63,836 nucleotides of DNA from an uncultured Clostridium sp. (lineage in GTDB: Bacteria; Bacillota; Clostridia; Lachnospirales; Lachnospiraceae): assembly GCA_946498245.1 (NCBI GenBank), contig CAMMNN010000018.1:1-63836 (forward strand). Reading direction: 5' to 3'. Position 1 is the stretch's first letter; each line of letters opens with the position of its first letter. Below the pieces are notes generated by a model. That model did no database searches and was not told where the DNA came from. It worked only from the letters and a program-made list of their open reading frames with translations. A program made the position numbers and the translations under genes. Positions 26,206 to 34,177 of this stretch are shown in pieces.

Positions 26206-26326
26206 AAATCCTTTGATTTTAGAAGTCCTTAAAATGCCGATCTGCGATTTGATGGCCAGGGGCCTTTCATGTTAACCAATATCGTATAATCCGTTAAATT
26301 CTCAAGGCGTGGCTGACAGGAATCTG

Positions 26327-26354
26327 TTGCAAATCCCCTGTTTTGATGTATAAT
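26327..26354 (+). promoter_or_regulatory. Sigma-A promoter of the peptidase C26 gene
   Basis: TTGCAA (26327-26332), 16-base spacer, consensus TATAAT (26349-26354). It predicts transcription start near 26361, leaving a 155-base leader. Confidence 0.75.
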
Positions 26355-26360
26355 AAACTC

Positions 26361-26481
26361 CAAAATCAGGATATGCTCCGCATATCCTCCGCTGCTAAAG
26401 CAGCTCTGAGATTTTGTCGTTACCACATCAGGTAAAAACAAATGCCCGTGAACGAGGAAAACGAAGTTTTCCGAGTGGGCA
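26361..26481 (+). ncRNA. Structured 5' leader, three-way junction plus hairpin
   Basis: CAAAATC (26361-26367) pairs with GATTTTG (26410-26416), enclosing hairpins GGATATG/CATATCC (26369-26387) and GCTGC/GCAGC (26391-26404). A further hairpin, TGCCC and GGAAAAC over a GAA loop, spans 26443-26481, 20-odd bases before the ribosome site. It matches no riboswitch I recognise. Its nature (riboswitch, protein-binding leader or mobile-element relic) is open. Confidence 0.5.
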
Positions 26482-26516
26482 CTGCGGACATGGTCTCATA
26501 ACTGAGGTGAAGTATT

Positions 26517-27215
26517 ATGAGAAAAGTAATTGGCATTATGCCCCTTTATGATGATGAAAAAGAAAGTTATTGGATGCTGCCGGGATATATGAAAATGCTG
26601 GAAGCGGAAAATGCAATTCCACTGATGCTTCCTCTTACGGAGAATCCGAAGGAGCTGGATTATTTTCTTGAAATCTGCGGCGGCTTTTTGCTGACAGGCG
26701 GCCATGACGTTTCGCCATCGGTTTATCAGGCTGCCAGAGAGCCCTGGTGCGGCCAATGCTGCGAACTGCGCGATAAAATGGAAGCATACATACTGAAAAA
26801 AGCTGTGGATAAAGATAAATCCATTTTAGGAATCTGCCGGGGAATCCAATTTATGAACGCCTGTTTTGGAGGCACTCTGTATCAGGATTTAGAGAAAGAG
26901 CATGAAAGCAGCGTTAATCACCACATGGATCCGCCCTACAACCGGACAGCCCATGAAGTCACTGTCTCAAAGACAGCTCCCCTTTATGATATTCTGAGGA
27001 AAGAAACCATCGGAGTAAACAGTTACCATCACCAGGCAATTCGCAAACTGTCCCCTGCCTTTGAAATAATGGCTGTCGCTGAAGACGGTTTGATTGAAGG
27101 CATTTATATGCCATCTCACAAATACATTGCAGGCGTACAGTGGCATCCGGAATTTTCCTATGAAACTGATGACAACAGCAGGAAACTTATAAAATCATTT
27201 GTAGATTCCATTTAG
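26517..27215 (+). CDS. Class I glutamine amidotransferase-like hydrolase (peptidase C26, PuuD-like)
   Basis: 232 residues. Catalytic cysteine in SILGICRGIQFMNACFGGTL, and the His-Glu pair in GVQWHPEFSY. FLLTGGHDVSPS is the substrate-side loop typical of gamma-glutamyl-GABA hydrolases. Family members split gamma-glutamyl amides such as those made in polyamine breakdown. The polyamine import operon lies 1.6 kb downstream, but they do not share a transcript. GAGGTGA precedes the ATG. Confidence 0.88.
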   Translation: MRKVIGIMPLYDDEKESYWMLPGYMKMLEAENAIPLMLPLTENPKELDYFLEICGGFLLTGGHDVSPSVYQAAREPWCGQCCELRDKMEAYILKKAVDKDKSILGICRGIQFMNACFGGTLYQDLEKEHESSVNHHMDPPYNRTAHEVTVSKTAPLYDILRKETIGVNSYHHQAIRKLSPAFEIMAVAEDGLIEGIYMPSHKYIAGVQWHPEFSYETDDNSRKLIKSFVDSI

Positions 27216-27330
27216 GAAAACTGCCCTTTCCATTCCGCAACGCAAAGTTGACAATGTGCATCTCAGAAATGATAGAACATTGCAGTATAATTTGATAAAA
27301 TCATCTTACCAAACCATGGAGGAGATGCAT

Positions 27331-28113
27331 ATGACATTTGGACAAAAGCTGTTTCAGTTAAGAAAAAAGAATGGTTTCTCCCAGGAATCCCTTGCAGAAC
27401 GGCTCGGAACCACCAGACAGGCAATCAGCAAGTGGGAGAATAATCAGGGCTTCCCTGAGACAGAAAAGCTGCTGCAGTTATCCAATATTTTTGGCGTGTC
27501 CACGGATTTTCTTCTGAAAGACGAAACAACCGGCAGCAGCACAGAAAAGAACGGTTATTACGTAAGCAGAGAAACAGCGGCGGGCTACCTTGCAAACCAG
27601 AAAAAAGTAAACTTGTATCTCGGTATTGGATTTATGTTTTTATCCTTAACGGGAATCCCCTTTGTTTTGTTTCCTTTCAATCCTGCAAAAAGATTGCTGG
27701 GAATGGCAGTTCTTGCCGGTATCGCCGTCGCCGCTTTTGCCGCAGGCGCAGTTTTGGAACAGACACAGTATAAACCCTTAAAAGAAGAACCGCTGGTATT
27801 TGAACCTGGATATTTAAAAGACTTAACCGATGAATTTTATATCAAAAAGAAACTCTATCACGCTGTTTTTATCCCAAGCACGGTTTTATTTATTATGGGA
27901 ATTACAGCTATTGCCTTAACCCTCAGAGGGGCCTTTCCCTGGTCTGTATACCACGCCTTTGTATTCTTAGGATTTGCAATAGGAATTTTGGGATTTTGCT
28001 ACAGCGCCGGAGTTATGGAAGCCTATGAACTGCTCATTGAAAATGAAGAACATACGAAAGGGGTTTTCTTTAAGGCCAAAAGAAAGATAAAAGATATATT
28101 TTCCAGGTTGTAA
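27331..28113 (+). CDS. XRE-type regulator fused to a four-helix membrane domain
   Basis: 260 residues. Residues 1-65 form a Cro/CI helix-turn-helix (MTFGQKLFQLRKKNGFSQES, then TTRQAISKWENNQGFPE). From about residue 90 there are four hydrophobic helices in two pairs. The ATG at 27331 follows GGAGGAG; the longer frame upstream lacks a ribosome site. Membrane-tethered XRE proteins are frequent in Clostridia, often sensing envelope or antibiotic stress, but no target operon is evident here. It ends in a strong terminator. Confidence 0.85.
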   Translation: MTFGQKLFQLRKKNGFSQESLAERLGTTRQAISKWENNQGFPETEKLLQLSNIFGVSTDFLLKDETTGSSTEKNGYYVSRETAAGYLANQKKVNLYLGIGFMFLSLTGIPFVLFPFNPAKRLLGMAVLAGIAVAAFAAGAVLEQTQYKPLKEEPLVFEPGYLKDLTDEFYIKKKLYHAVFIPSTVLFIMGITAIALTLRGAFPWSVYHAFVFLGFAIGILGFCYSAGVMEAYELLIENEEHTKGVFFKAKRKIKDIFSRL

Positions 28114-28116
28114 TCT

Positions 28117-28147
28117 GCCGCTGCTTTTGCAGCGGCCCAATTTTTTT
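28117..28147 (+). terminator. Terminator of the XRE membrane gene
   Basis: GCCGCTGC / GCAGCGGC stem with TTTT loop, then a T7 tract at 28141-28147. Confidence 0.9.
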
Positions 28148-28161
28148 ACCTCAGATCTGCC

Positions 28162-28560
28162 CTAATAGGTTATCCACCACTCAGGCGTCAGTTCTCCAAG
28201 GGTTACGATTCTGCCATTTTCATAGTCCATCATAATTTCAATATCTTTGTAGCTGTCCGGCATAAGCTGAACCATTAATTCACGGCAGGCGCCGCAGGGA
28301 GCGCCTGGTTTGCCGTCAGGCAGTATGGTAAATACCTTTTTTATAATCTGCTCCCCGTTGGTTATCATATTAAAAATCGCGTTTCTTTCCGCGCATATTC
28401 CTAATGTTGAGCAGGTATCAATACACACTCCCGTGTAAATCTTTCCGGAACCGGAAAGAACCGCTGCAGACACCTGGCCGCAGCTTACGTATTTTGAAAT
28501 CTGCCGTTCCTGCAAAACCGCTTTTGCCGCCGTATACATTTCATTCCATACCTTATCCAT
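28162..28560 (-). CDS. Cytidine-deaminase-like zinc enzyme
   Basis: 132 residues. Zinc and catalytic sites: CAE in TLGICAERNAIF and PCGACREL. Size and the late EWWITY tail resemble blasticidin-S-type or Cdd-like deaminases rather than a canonical tetrameric Cdd. It deaminates cytidine or an analogue; exact substrate uncertain. GGGAGG lies eight bases before the ATG at 28560. The gene has its own promoter and no partner. Confidence 0.85.
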   Translation of the reverse strand: MDKVWNEMYTAAKAVLQERQISKYVSCGQVSAAVLSGSGKIYTGVCIDTCSTLGICAERNAIFNMITNGEQIIKKVFTILPDGKPGAPCGACRELMVQLMPDSYKDIEIMMDYENGRIVTLGELTPEWWITY

Positions 28561-28623
28561 ATAATCAACCTCCCTTAATGCTGATTTGCAGATTATCCTT
28601 TCTATGCCAATGTCAACGGAACA

Positions 28624-28652
28624 AGTATAGCATATTTGTTTTTCTGCGGCAA
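28624..28652 (-). promoter_or_regulatory. Sigma-A promoter of the deaminase gene
   Basis: Minus strand TTGCCG (28647-28652), 17-base spacer, TATACT (28624-28629). Confidence 0.65.
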
Positions 28653-28712
28653 TGCCGGCCTGTTCCGCTTTTTTGATTGCATATTTCTTAATTAGGATTT
28701 TCTTCCACCCTA

Positions 28713-28769
28713 TTGACATACGGCTGTCAGATAGTATAATATTTCTCGTGTTGTTTAGTATTTGTAAAC
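28713..28769 (+). promoter_or_regulatory. Promoter and candidate operator of the polyamine operon
   Basis: TTGACA (28713-28718), 16-base spacer, TATAAT (28735-28740), both consensus. Downstream, GTTTA (28753-28757) and TAAAC (28765-28769) form an inverted repeat in the transcribed leader, where the XRE-cupin protein could bind. The operator is inferred by symmetry. Confidence 0.75.
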
Positions 28770-28802
28770 TTTTTCTTTAGGATTTTTAAAGGAGCGTATT
28801 CC

Positions 28803-29336
28803 ATGCAAATCGGTGAAAAGCTAAAGGAGCTAAGGACCTTAAAAGGTCTGACCCAGGAAGAGCTGGCGGATCGGGCGGAACTGTCCAAAGGCTTTATCTC
28901 CCAGGTGGAGCGGGATTTAACCTCTCCCTCTATCGCAACGTTAATGGATATACTGCAGTGCCTGGGAACCTCTGTCAGCGAATTTTTCCAGGAAGAATCA
29001 GAAGAGCAGATCGTTTTTGGCAGGAATGACTTTTTTGAAAAGCACGATCCGGAACTAAAAAATACCGTGCAGTGGATTATCCCCAATGCACAGAAAAATG
29101 CCATGGAACCCATTCTCCTCACCTTAGAACCGGGAGGATCTACCTACCCGGACAACCCCCATGAGGGGGAAGAGTTCGGATACGTGCTTCAAGGTTCTGT
29201 CACTATCTGCCTGGGAAACCGGGTCTGCCGTGCAAAAAAAGGAGAAGCCTTCTGTTTTTCCAGCGACAAGCCCCATTATCTCACCAGCAAATCAGGAGCG
29301 GTGGTCCTCTGGGTCAGCTCTCCCCCAAGTTTTTAA
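28803..29336 (+). CDS. XRE-cupin regulator of the polyamine operon (PuuR-like)
   Basis: 177 residues. An N-terminal helix-turn-helix ([20 protein letters not shown], residues about 21-40) and a C-terminal cupin (about 105-175, with [15 protein letters not shown]). This architecture is typical of polyamine-responsive repressors. It is the first gene of the pot operon, 28 bases before potA, and probably controls it in response to spermidine or putrescine. Confidence 0.92.
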   Translation: MQIGEKLKELRTLKGLTQEELADRAELSKGFISQVERDLTSPSIATLMDILQCLGTSVSEFFQEESEEQIVFGRNDFFEKHDPELKNTVQWIIPNAQKNAMEPILLTLEPGGSTYPDNPHEGEEFGYVLQGSVTICLGNRVCRAKKGEAFCFSSDKPHYLTSKSGAVVLWVSSPPSF

Positions 29337-29364
29337 GCCTATTTTACATTTAGGAGGAAATGCC

Positions 29365-30441
29365 ATGAATCAGCCACTTATTGATTTGGTAAATATCAGC
29401 AAAAGCTTTGACGGAGACGTGGTTTTAGATGATCTGAGCCTGTCCGTAAAAGAAAATACCTTTGTCACCCTCCTGGGGCCCAGCGGCTGCGGGAAAACCA
29501 CTACCCTGCGGATTATCGGCGGCTTTGAGCGCCCGGACAAGGGCCAGGTTATTTTTGAGGGCAAGGATATTACCAAGCTTCCGCCTAACAAACGGCAGCT
29601 TAATACCGTATTTCAGAGGTACGCCCTCTTTCCCCATATGAACATCGCGGAAAATATTGCCTTCGGACTGAAAATCAAAGGAAAGTCCCGTTCCTATATT
29701 CAGGACAAAATCAAATACGCCCTGAAGCTGGTAAACCTGGACGGCTTTGAAAACCGCAGCGTAGATTCCCTGAGCGGCGGCCAGCAGCAGAGAATCGCCA
29801 TTGCACGGGCCATTGTCAACGAGCCCAGACTGCTTCTTTTAGACGAACCTTTGGGGGCTCTGGATTTGAAGCTGCGCCAGGATATGCAGTACGAACTGAT
29901 CCGGCTGAAAAATGAGCTGGGAATTACCTTTATCTATGTCACCCACGATCAGGAAGAAGCCCTTACCATGTCCGATACCATTGTGGTAATGAACCAGGGC
30001 TATATCCAGCAGATGGGTTCTCCGGAGCAGATTTACAATGAGCCGGAAAATGCCTTTGTAGCTGACTTTATCGGGGAAAGCAATATTGTAAACGGCATTA
30101 TGATCCGGGACGAGCTGGTGGAAATCTTCGGGGCCAAATTCCCCTGCGTGGACAAAGGCTTTGGCCAGAATACCCCGGTGGACGTTGTGATCCGGCCTGA
30201 GGACATTGATCTGGTAAAGCCGGGAGAAGGCAGTCTGGACGGAGTCGTCACTCATTTGATTTTTAAAGGAGTCCATTACGAAATGGAGGTCACCACGCCA
30301 AACGGCTTTGAATGGCTGGTGCACAGCACGGATATGTTCCCTGTGGGGCAGGAAGTGGGAATCCATGTGGATCCCTTTGATATTCAAATCATGAATAAAC
30401 CTGCATCAGAAGATGAGGAGGCGATAGGAGTCAATGAATAA
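29365..30441 (+). CDS. potA: Spermidine/putrescine ABC transporter, ATPase
   Basis: 358 residues. Walker [11 protein letters not shown]-loop QRYALFPHM, signature LSGGQQQR, Walker [13 protein letters not shown] and the switch His in THDQEEA; the C-terminal TOBE region follows (about 240-350). Powers polyamine import. The ATG at 29365 sits nine bases after AGGAGG; the frame is open further upstream but overlaps the regulator gene. Overlaps potB by eight bases. Confidence 0.95.
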   Translation: MNQPLIDLVNISKSFDGDVVLDDLSLSVKENTFVTLLGPSGCGKTTTLRIIGGFERPDKGQVIFEGKDITKLPPNKRQLNTVFQRYALFPHMNIAENIAFGLKIKGKSRSYIQDKIKYALKLVNLDGFENRSVDSLSGGQQQRIAIARAIVNEPRLLLLDEPLGALDLKLRQDMQYELIRLKNELGITFIYVTHDQEEALTMSDTIVVMNQGYIQQMGSPEQIYNEPENAFVADFIGESNIVNGIMIRDELVEIFGAKFPCVDKGFGQNTPVDVVIRPEDIDLVKPGEGSLDGVVTHLIFKGVHYEMEVTTPNGFEWLVHSTDMFPVGQEVGIHVDPFDIQIMNKPASEDEEAIGVNE

Positions 30442-31255
30442 TCCCAAAACCAAATACCTGGCTTTTCCTTATATTTTGTGGATGATCGGCTTTACCCTTA
30501 TCCCTTTGGCCCTGGTCGTCTTTTACGGCATTACAGACAAAACCGGGGCATTTACCCTGGAAAATATTCTTTCCATCGCCACGCCGGAGCACTCTAAAGC
30601 CCTCTTTCTTTCCCTGGGCCTTTCTCTGGCCAGTACCGCCGTCTGCCTGGTCATTGCCTATCCTCTGGCTATGATTTTGAGAAAAAAAGGGGTAAGCGCA
30701 GGAAGTTTTGTGGTGTTTATTTTTATCCTTCCCATGTGGATGAACTTCCTCCTGCGGACCCTGGCTTGGCAGACTCTTTTGGAAAAAGGCGGCGTCATTA
30801 ACGGGATCCTTTCAGCCCTGGGGCTTCCCGGCATTTCTATTATTAATACTCCAGGGGCCATTATTTTAGGCATGGTTTATAACTTCCTTCCCTTTATGAT
30901 CCTGCCTATTTACAACATTCTTATGAAGATCGATGACAATACCATCAACGCTGCTCAGGATCTGGGGGCCAATGGTTTTCAGACCTTTCTTCGGATCTGG
31001 CTTCCTTTAAGTCTTCCGGGCATTATCAGCGGCATTACCATGGTCTTTGTCCCTGCTCTGACCACCTTTGTCATTTCCAACCTGTTAGGCGGCAGCAAGA
31101 TTCTCTTAATCGGAAATGTAATTGAGCAGGAATTTACTAAGGGAAGCAACTGGCATCTGGGATCCGGCCTGTCCCTGGTACTGATGGTGTTTATCCTCAT
31201 GAGCATGGCTCTCATTGCCAAATACGATAAGAACGGGGAGGGCGGCGCACTCTGA
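30434..31255 (+). CDS. potB: Spermidine/putrescine ABC transporter, permease
   Basis: 273 residues, six membrane helices. The EAA loop that docks on the ATPase reads [21 protein letters not shown]. The stop overlaps the potCD start by one base (TGATG), and the start lies inside potA, so all three are tightly coupled. Confidence 0.94.
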   Translation: MNNPKTKYLAFPYILWMIGFTLIPLALVVFYGITDKTGAFTLENILSIATPEHSKALFLSLGLSLASTAVCLVIAYPLAMILRKKGVSAGSFVVFIFILPMWMNFLLRTLAWQTLLEKGGVINGILSALGLPGISIINTPGAIILGMVYNFLPFMILPIYNILMKIDDNTINAAQDLGANGFQTFLRIWLPLSLPGIISGITMVFVPALTTFVISNLLGGSKILLIGNVIEQEFTKGSNWHLGSGLSLVLMVFILMSMALIAKYDKNGEGGAL

Positions 31256-33180
31256 TGAAAAGAAAACGATTGAAAAAATGGATAGAGGATCTGTATCTGG
31301 CTATTGTCCTTCTGTTTTTATACGCTCCTATTTTTACTATGATGGTTCTGTCCTTTAACAATTCCAAATCCAGAACCCAGTGGGGCGGCTTTACTACAAA
31401 ATGGTACGGCCAGATGTTTGAAAATTCCGCTATTACCGACGCACTTTATTACACTCTGATTATCGCTTTTTTCTCTGCTTTGATTGCCACTGTTATCGGT
31501 TCCGCAGCCGCCATTGGAATCAATCAGATGAAAAAGCTGCCCCGGACCATTGCCATGGGAGTCAACAATATCCCCATGCTAAATTCGGAAATCGTTACGG
31601 GAATTTCCCTGATGCTGGTCTTTATCGCTTTCGGCATTACTCTGGGCTTTCGAACCATTCTTCTGGCCCACATTACCTTTAACGTCCCTTACGTGATCCT
31701 CAATGTCATGCCTAAGCTCAAACAGACGGATCGGTATGCTTATGAAGCGGCCCAGGACCTGGGGGCTACACCCCTTCAGGCTTTTTTTAAGATTGTCTTT
31801 CCGGACATTTTTCCCGGTATTCTCTCCGGCTTCCTTATGGCTTTTACAATGTCTCTGGACGATTTTATTATTACTCATTTTACCAGAGGAGCCGGCATCA
31901 ATACCCTGTCCACACTGATTTACAGTGAAGTACGCCGGGGAATCCAGCCTTCCATGTACGCCCTGTCCACGGTTATCTTTGTAACGGTTTTGGCCCTCCT
32001 TTTTATTACCAACTTTGCACCGGAAAATCAAAAAGGCGTTCCGGCTTCCCAGGCGGAAGCGGCCATGAAAAAACGCCGCAGAAATAACAATATCCGCAAA
32101 GGGATTCTGGCGGCGGCGTCTTTTGTCATTGTCTGTTCCGTCTCCTTCTTTACTTACCAGAAGTATTCGGCCAGCCATTCCGACGAGCTGTACGTGTACA
32201 ACTGGGGAGAATATATTGATCCCCAGGTCATCGATATGTTTGAAGAAGAAACCGGGATCCATGTAACCTACGATATGTTCGAAACCAATGAGGAAATGTA
32301 CCCGGTTATTGAAGCCGGGGCTGTCCGGTACGACGCCGTATGCCCGTCTGATTATATGATTCAGAAGATGGCGGAAAACGGCCTTCTGACGGAGGTCAAT
32401 TTTAACAACATTCCCAACCTCTCCAACATCGACGAAACCTTTCTGGAGCAGTCCAGAAGCTTCGATCCGGATAACAGCTACTCTGTTCCCTACACCTGGG
32501 GTACTGTAGGAATCCTGTACAATACGAAAATCATTGAGGAGAAGGGCCTTCCTGTCCCCACCAAATGGTCCGACCTGTGGAATCCCGCCTATGAAGGGGA
32601 AATTCTTATGCAGGACTCTGTCCGCGACGCTTTTATGGTGGCGTTAAAGTCCCTTGGATATTCCATGAATACCACCGACGAGGGAGAACTGAAGGAAGCC
32701 AGAGATCTCCTGATCCGCCAGAAGCCTTTGGTTCAGGCTTACGTCATTGACCAGGTCCGGGATAAAATGATCGGGGGAGAGGCGGCCATTGGAGTGATTT
32801 ATTCCGGTGAAATGCTTTTTATTCAGGAAGAAGTGGAAAATCTCGGTCTGGACTACAGCTTAGAGTATGTCCTGCCGGAAGAAGGCACCAATCTCTGGCT
32901 GGATTCCTGGGTGATTCCCGCCAATGCCCGCAACAAGGAAAACGCGGAAAAATGGATTAACTTCTTATGCCGGCCCGACATTGCCAAAATGAATTTTGAT
33001 TACATTACCTATTCCACTCCCAATAAAGGGGCCAAAGCCCTTTTAGATGAAGAGGTACAGAATAACGCTTCCGTATTCCCGGATACCAGTAAACTGGAAA
33101 ACTGTGAGGTCTTCCAGTATCTGGGGGACGAGGCGGATACCCTGTATAATAATCTCTGGAAAGAGGTAAAATCCAACTAA
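31255..33180 (+). CDS. potCD: Polyamine permease fused to substrate-binding protein (PotC-PotD)
   Basis: 641 residues in one continuous frame. Residues 1-260 are PotC: six helices and EAA loop EAAQDLGATPLQAFFKIVFP. After a basic linker (KKRRRNNNIRKG) a seventh helix (about 285-302) leads outside. Residues about 310-641 are PotD: LYVYNWGEYIDPQV, DAVCPSDYMI, SVPYTWGTVGILYN, LWLDSWVIP. The fusion tethers the binding protein directly to the permease, so no lipoprotein anchor is needed. Fusions of this kind are known in some Firmicutes. It is the last gene of the operon. Confidence 0.94.
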   Translation: MKRKRLKKWIEDLYLAIVLLFLYAPIFTMMVLSFNNSKSRTQWGGFTTKWYGQMFENSAITDALYYTLIIAFFSALIATVIGSAAAIGINQMKKLPRTIAMGVNNIPMLNSEIVTGISLMLVFIAFGITLGFRTILLAHITFNVPYVILNVMPKLKQTDRYAYEAAQDLGATPLQAFFKIVFPDIFPGILSGFLMAFTMSLDDFIITHFTRGAGINTLSTLIYSEVRRGIQPSMYALSTVIFVTVLALLFITNFAPENQKGVPASQAEAAMKKRRRNNNIRKGILAAASFVIVCSVSFFTYQKYSASHSDELYVYNWGEYIDPQVIDMFEEETGIHVTYDMFETNEEMYPVIEAGAVRYDAVCPSDYMIQKMAENGLLTEVNFNNIPNLSNIDETFLEQSRSFDPDNSYSVPYTWGTVGILYNTKIIEEKGLPVPTKWSDLWNPAYEGEILMQDSVRDAFMVALKSLGYSMNTTDEGELKEARDLLIRQKPLVQAYVIDQVRDKMIGGEAAIGVIYSGEMLFIQEEVENLGLDYSLEYVLPEEGTNLWLDSWVIPANARNKENAEKWINFLCRPDIAKMNFDYITYSTPNKGAKALLDEEVQNNASVFPDTSKLENCEVFQYLGDEADTLYNNLWKEVKSN

Positions 33181-33196
33181 ATCTTAAAAGTTACTT

Positions 33197-33883
33197 TCAA
33201 GGCTGATTGGAATGCAGTATAAAACGATTCTTGCTGTATTCAATCAGCCCTTCTTTTTTCATTCTGGACAGCTCCCCCGAAAGTGCGCTGCGATCCACAT
33301 TTAAGTAATCCGCCATCTGCTGGCGGTTAAATGGAATGGTAATCTCCCCTTTCCCCTGCTGTCTGGCCTCCAGGGACAGATACGCCAGGATCCGCTCCCT
33401 CAGGGACTTTGGGGTAATGAGGCGGATTTTCCGGGTAAGGGCCAGGTTTTTCCCTGCCATAACAACCGCCAGATTTCCTAGGAGGCGGACATGGAAGCCG
33501 CACCCTTCCCGGCATACGCCAAAGACTTTCTGCAGTTTTAAAAAGAGGATTTCGCTGGGCTTTGAGGCAATAACGTCCACCATCAGGGGGCCCTTTCCGG
33601 CGCAGGCATAGGTTTCCGCAAACACCTCTCCCGGTCCGGCGCTTCCCATAATGCTGCGCCCGCCCCAGAGGTCATTTTCCTCCATTCTTACGGCCCCTGA
33701 CAGCACCAGCCCCATTTCCTCTGTCACATCTCCGGCATGAAATACAAAAGCCTCTTTAGGGACGCTTCTTACGGAAGCCGACAGGCAGTCCAGCAGACAG
33801 GTAATCTCCGCCTTTGAAATACCCGCAAAAAGCTCTGTTTTTTCCATTAAATTCAGTTCTTCCTCTGATAATATCCGATTCAT
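33197..33883 (-). CDS. Crp/Fnr family transcriptional regulator
   Basis: 228 residues. A cyclic-nucleotide-binding-like barrel (about 15-125) lacking the usual cAMP-binding arginine motif, then a Crp-type helix-turn-helix (FNRQQMADYLNVDRSALSGELSRM, about 185-207). Clostridial members of this type often act with small metabolites or redox signals; the ligand is unknown. It has a single promoter, divergent from the amidohydrolase gene, which may be its target. Its last codons overlap the pot operon terminator. Confidence 0.88.
   Translation of the reverse strand: MNRILSEEELNLMEKTELFAGISKAEITCLLDCLSASVRSVPKEAFVFHAGDVTEEMGLVLSGAVRMEENDLWGGRSIMGSAGPGEVFAETYACAGKGPLMVDVIASKPSEILFLKLQKVFGVCREGCGFHVRLLGNLAVVMAGKNLALTRKIRLITPKSLRERILAYLSLEARQQGKGEITIPFNRQQMADYLNVDRSALSGELSRMKKEGLIEYSKNRFILHSNQP
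33201..33259 (+). terminator. Terminator of the pot operon, inside the crp coding end
   Basis: GGCTGATTG (33201-33209) pairs with CAATCAGCC (33241-33249), extended by AATGCAG/CTGTATT, then TTCTTTTTT. The stem is also the final codons of the convergent crp gene. Confidence 0.75.
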
Positions 33884-33935
33884 ATTTTATCGCCTTTCGT
33901 GGTTTGCAGTGCGGATGCCCGTTCCGCCTGGTACC

Positions 33936-33965
33936 ATTATATAATGTGCAGTCCTCCTTCGGCAA
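33936..33965 (-). promoter_or_regulatory. Sigma-A promoter of the Crp gene
   Basis: Minus strand TTGCCG (33960-33965), 18-base spacer, TATAAT (33936-33941). Confidence 0.65.
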
Positions 33966-34089
33966 TTCCCCACATGAATCATTTAACGGCCAGATGTCTT
34001 TTACGTTAGCCAATACCTTGGGATCTGTCAAATGGTAAATGGCATGGCCAAACTGCCGCCGCAAGTTTTCCAAGAATGCAGAGAACCCC

Positions 34090-34117
34090 TTGCCTTTTCT
34101 GCTGATTGTGTTATGAT
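34090..34117 (+). promoter_or_regulatory. Sigma-A promoter of the amidohydrolase gene
   Basis: TTGCCT (34090-34095), 16-base spacer, TATGAT (34112-34117), 60 bases before the start codon. Confidence 0.65.
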
Positions 34118-34177
34118 CTTACGAAACCGCAGGCTTTTCTCAAAAAGCTGCGAAATCAAAACGGAGGGATTTTGCTT

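Larger units (their letters stand above)
26108..26516. other. 409-base non-coding region with several hairpins
   Basis: No convincing gene. It contains the promoter side of the lactonase gene, a perfect 14-base inverted repeat (26171-26205), a plus-strand promoter (26327-26354) and a multi-stem leader of the next gene. The 70-codon minus-strand frame at 26229-26441 has no ribosome site or family. Confidence 0.6.

Noticed and set aside
26229..26441. 70-codon minus-strand frame in the gap before peptidase C26
   Set aside because: No ribosome site and it overlaps the promoter and stems of the structured leader; no family recognised.
31579..32262. 227-codon frame opposite potCD
   Set aside because: Shadow of a real gene: low-complexity charged composition, no start signals.
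31255..33180. PotC and PotD joined by a sequencing error
   Set aside because: The linker has a basic stretch and a further membrane helix as in real fusions, and the frame is continuous with no second ribosome site.
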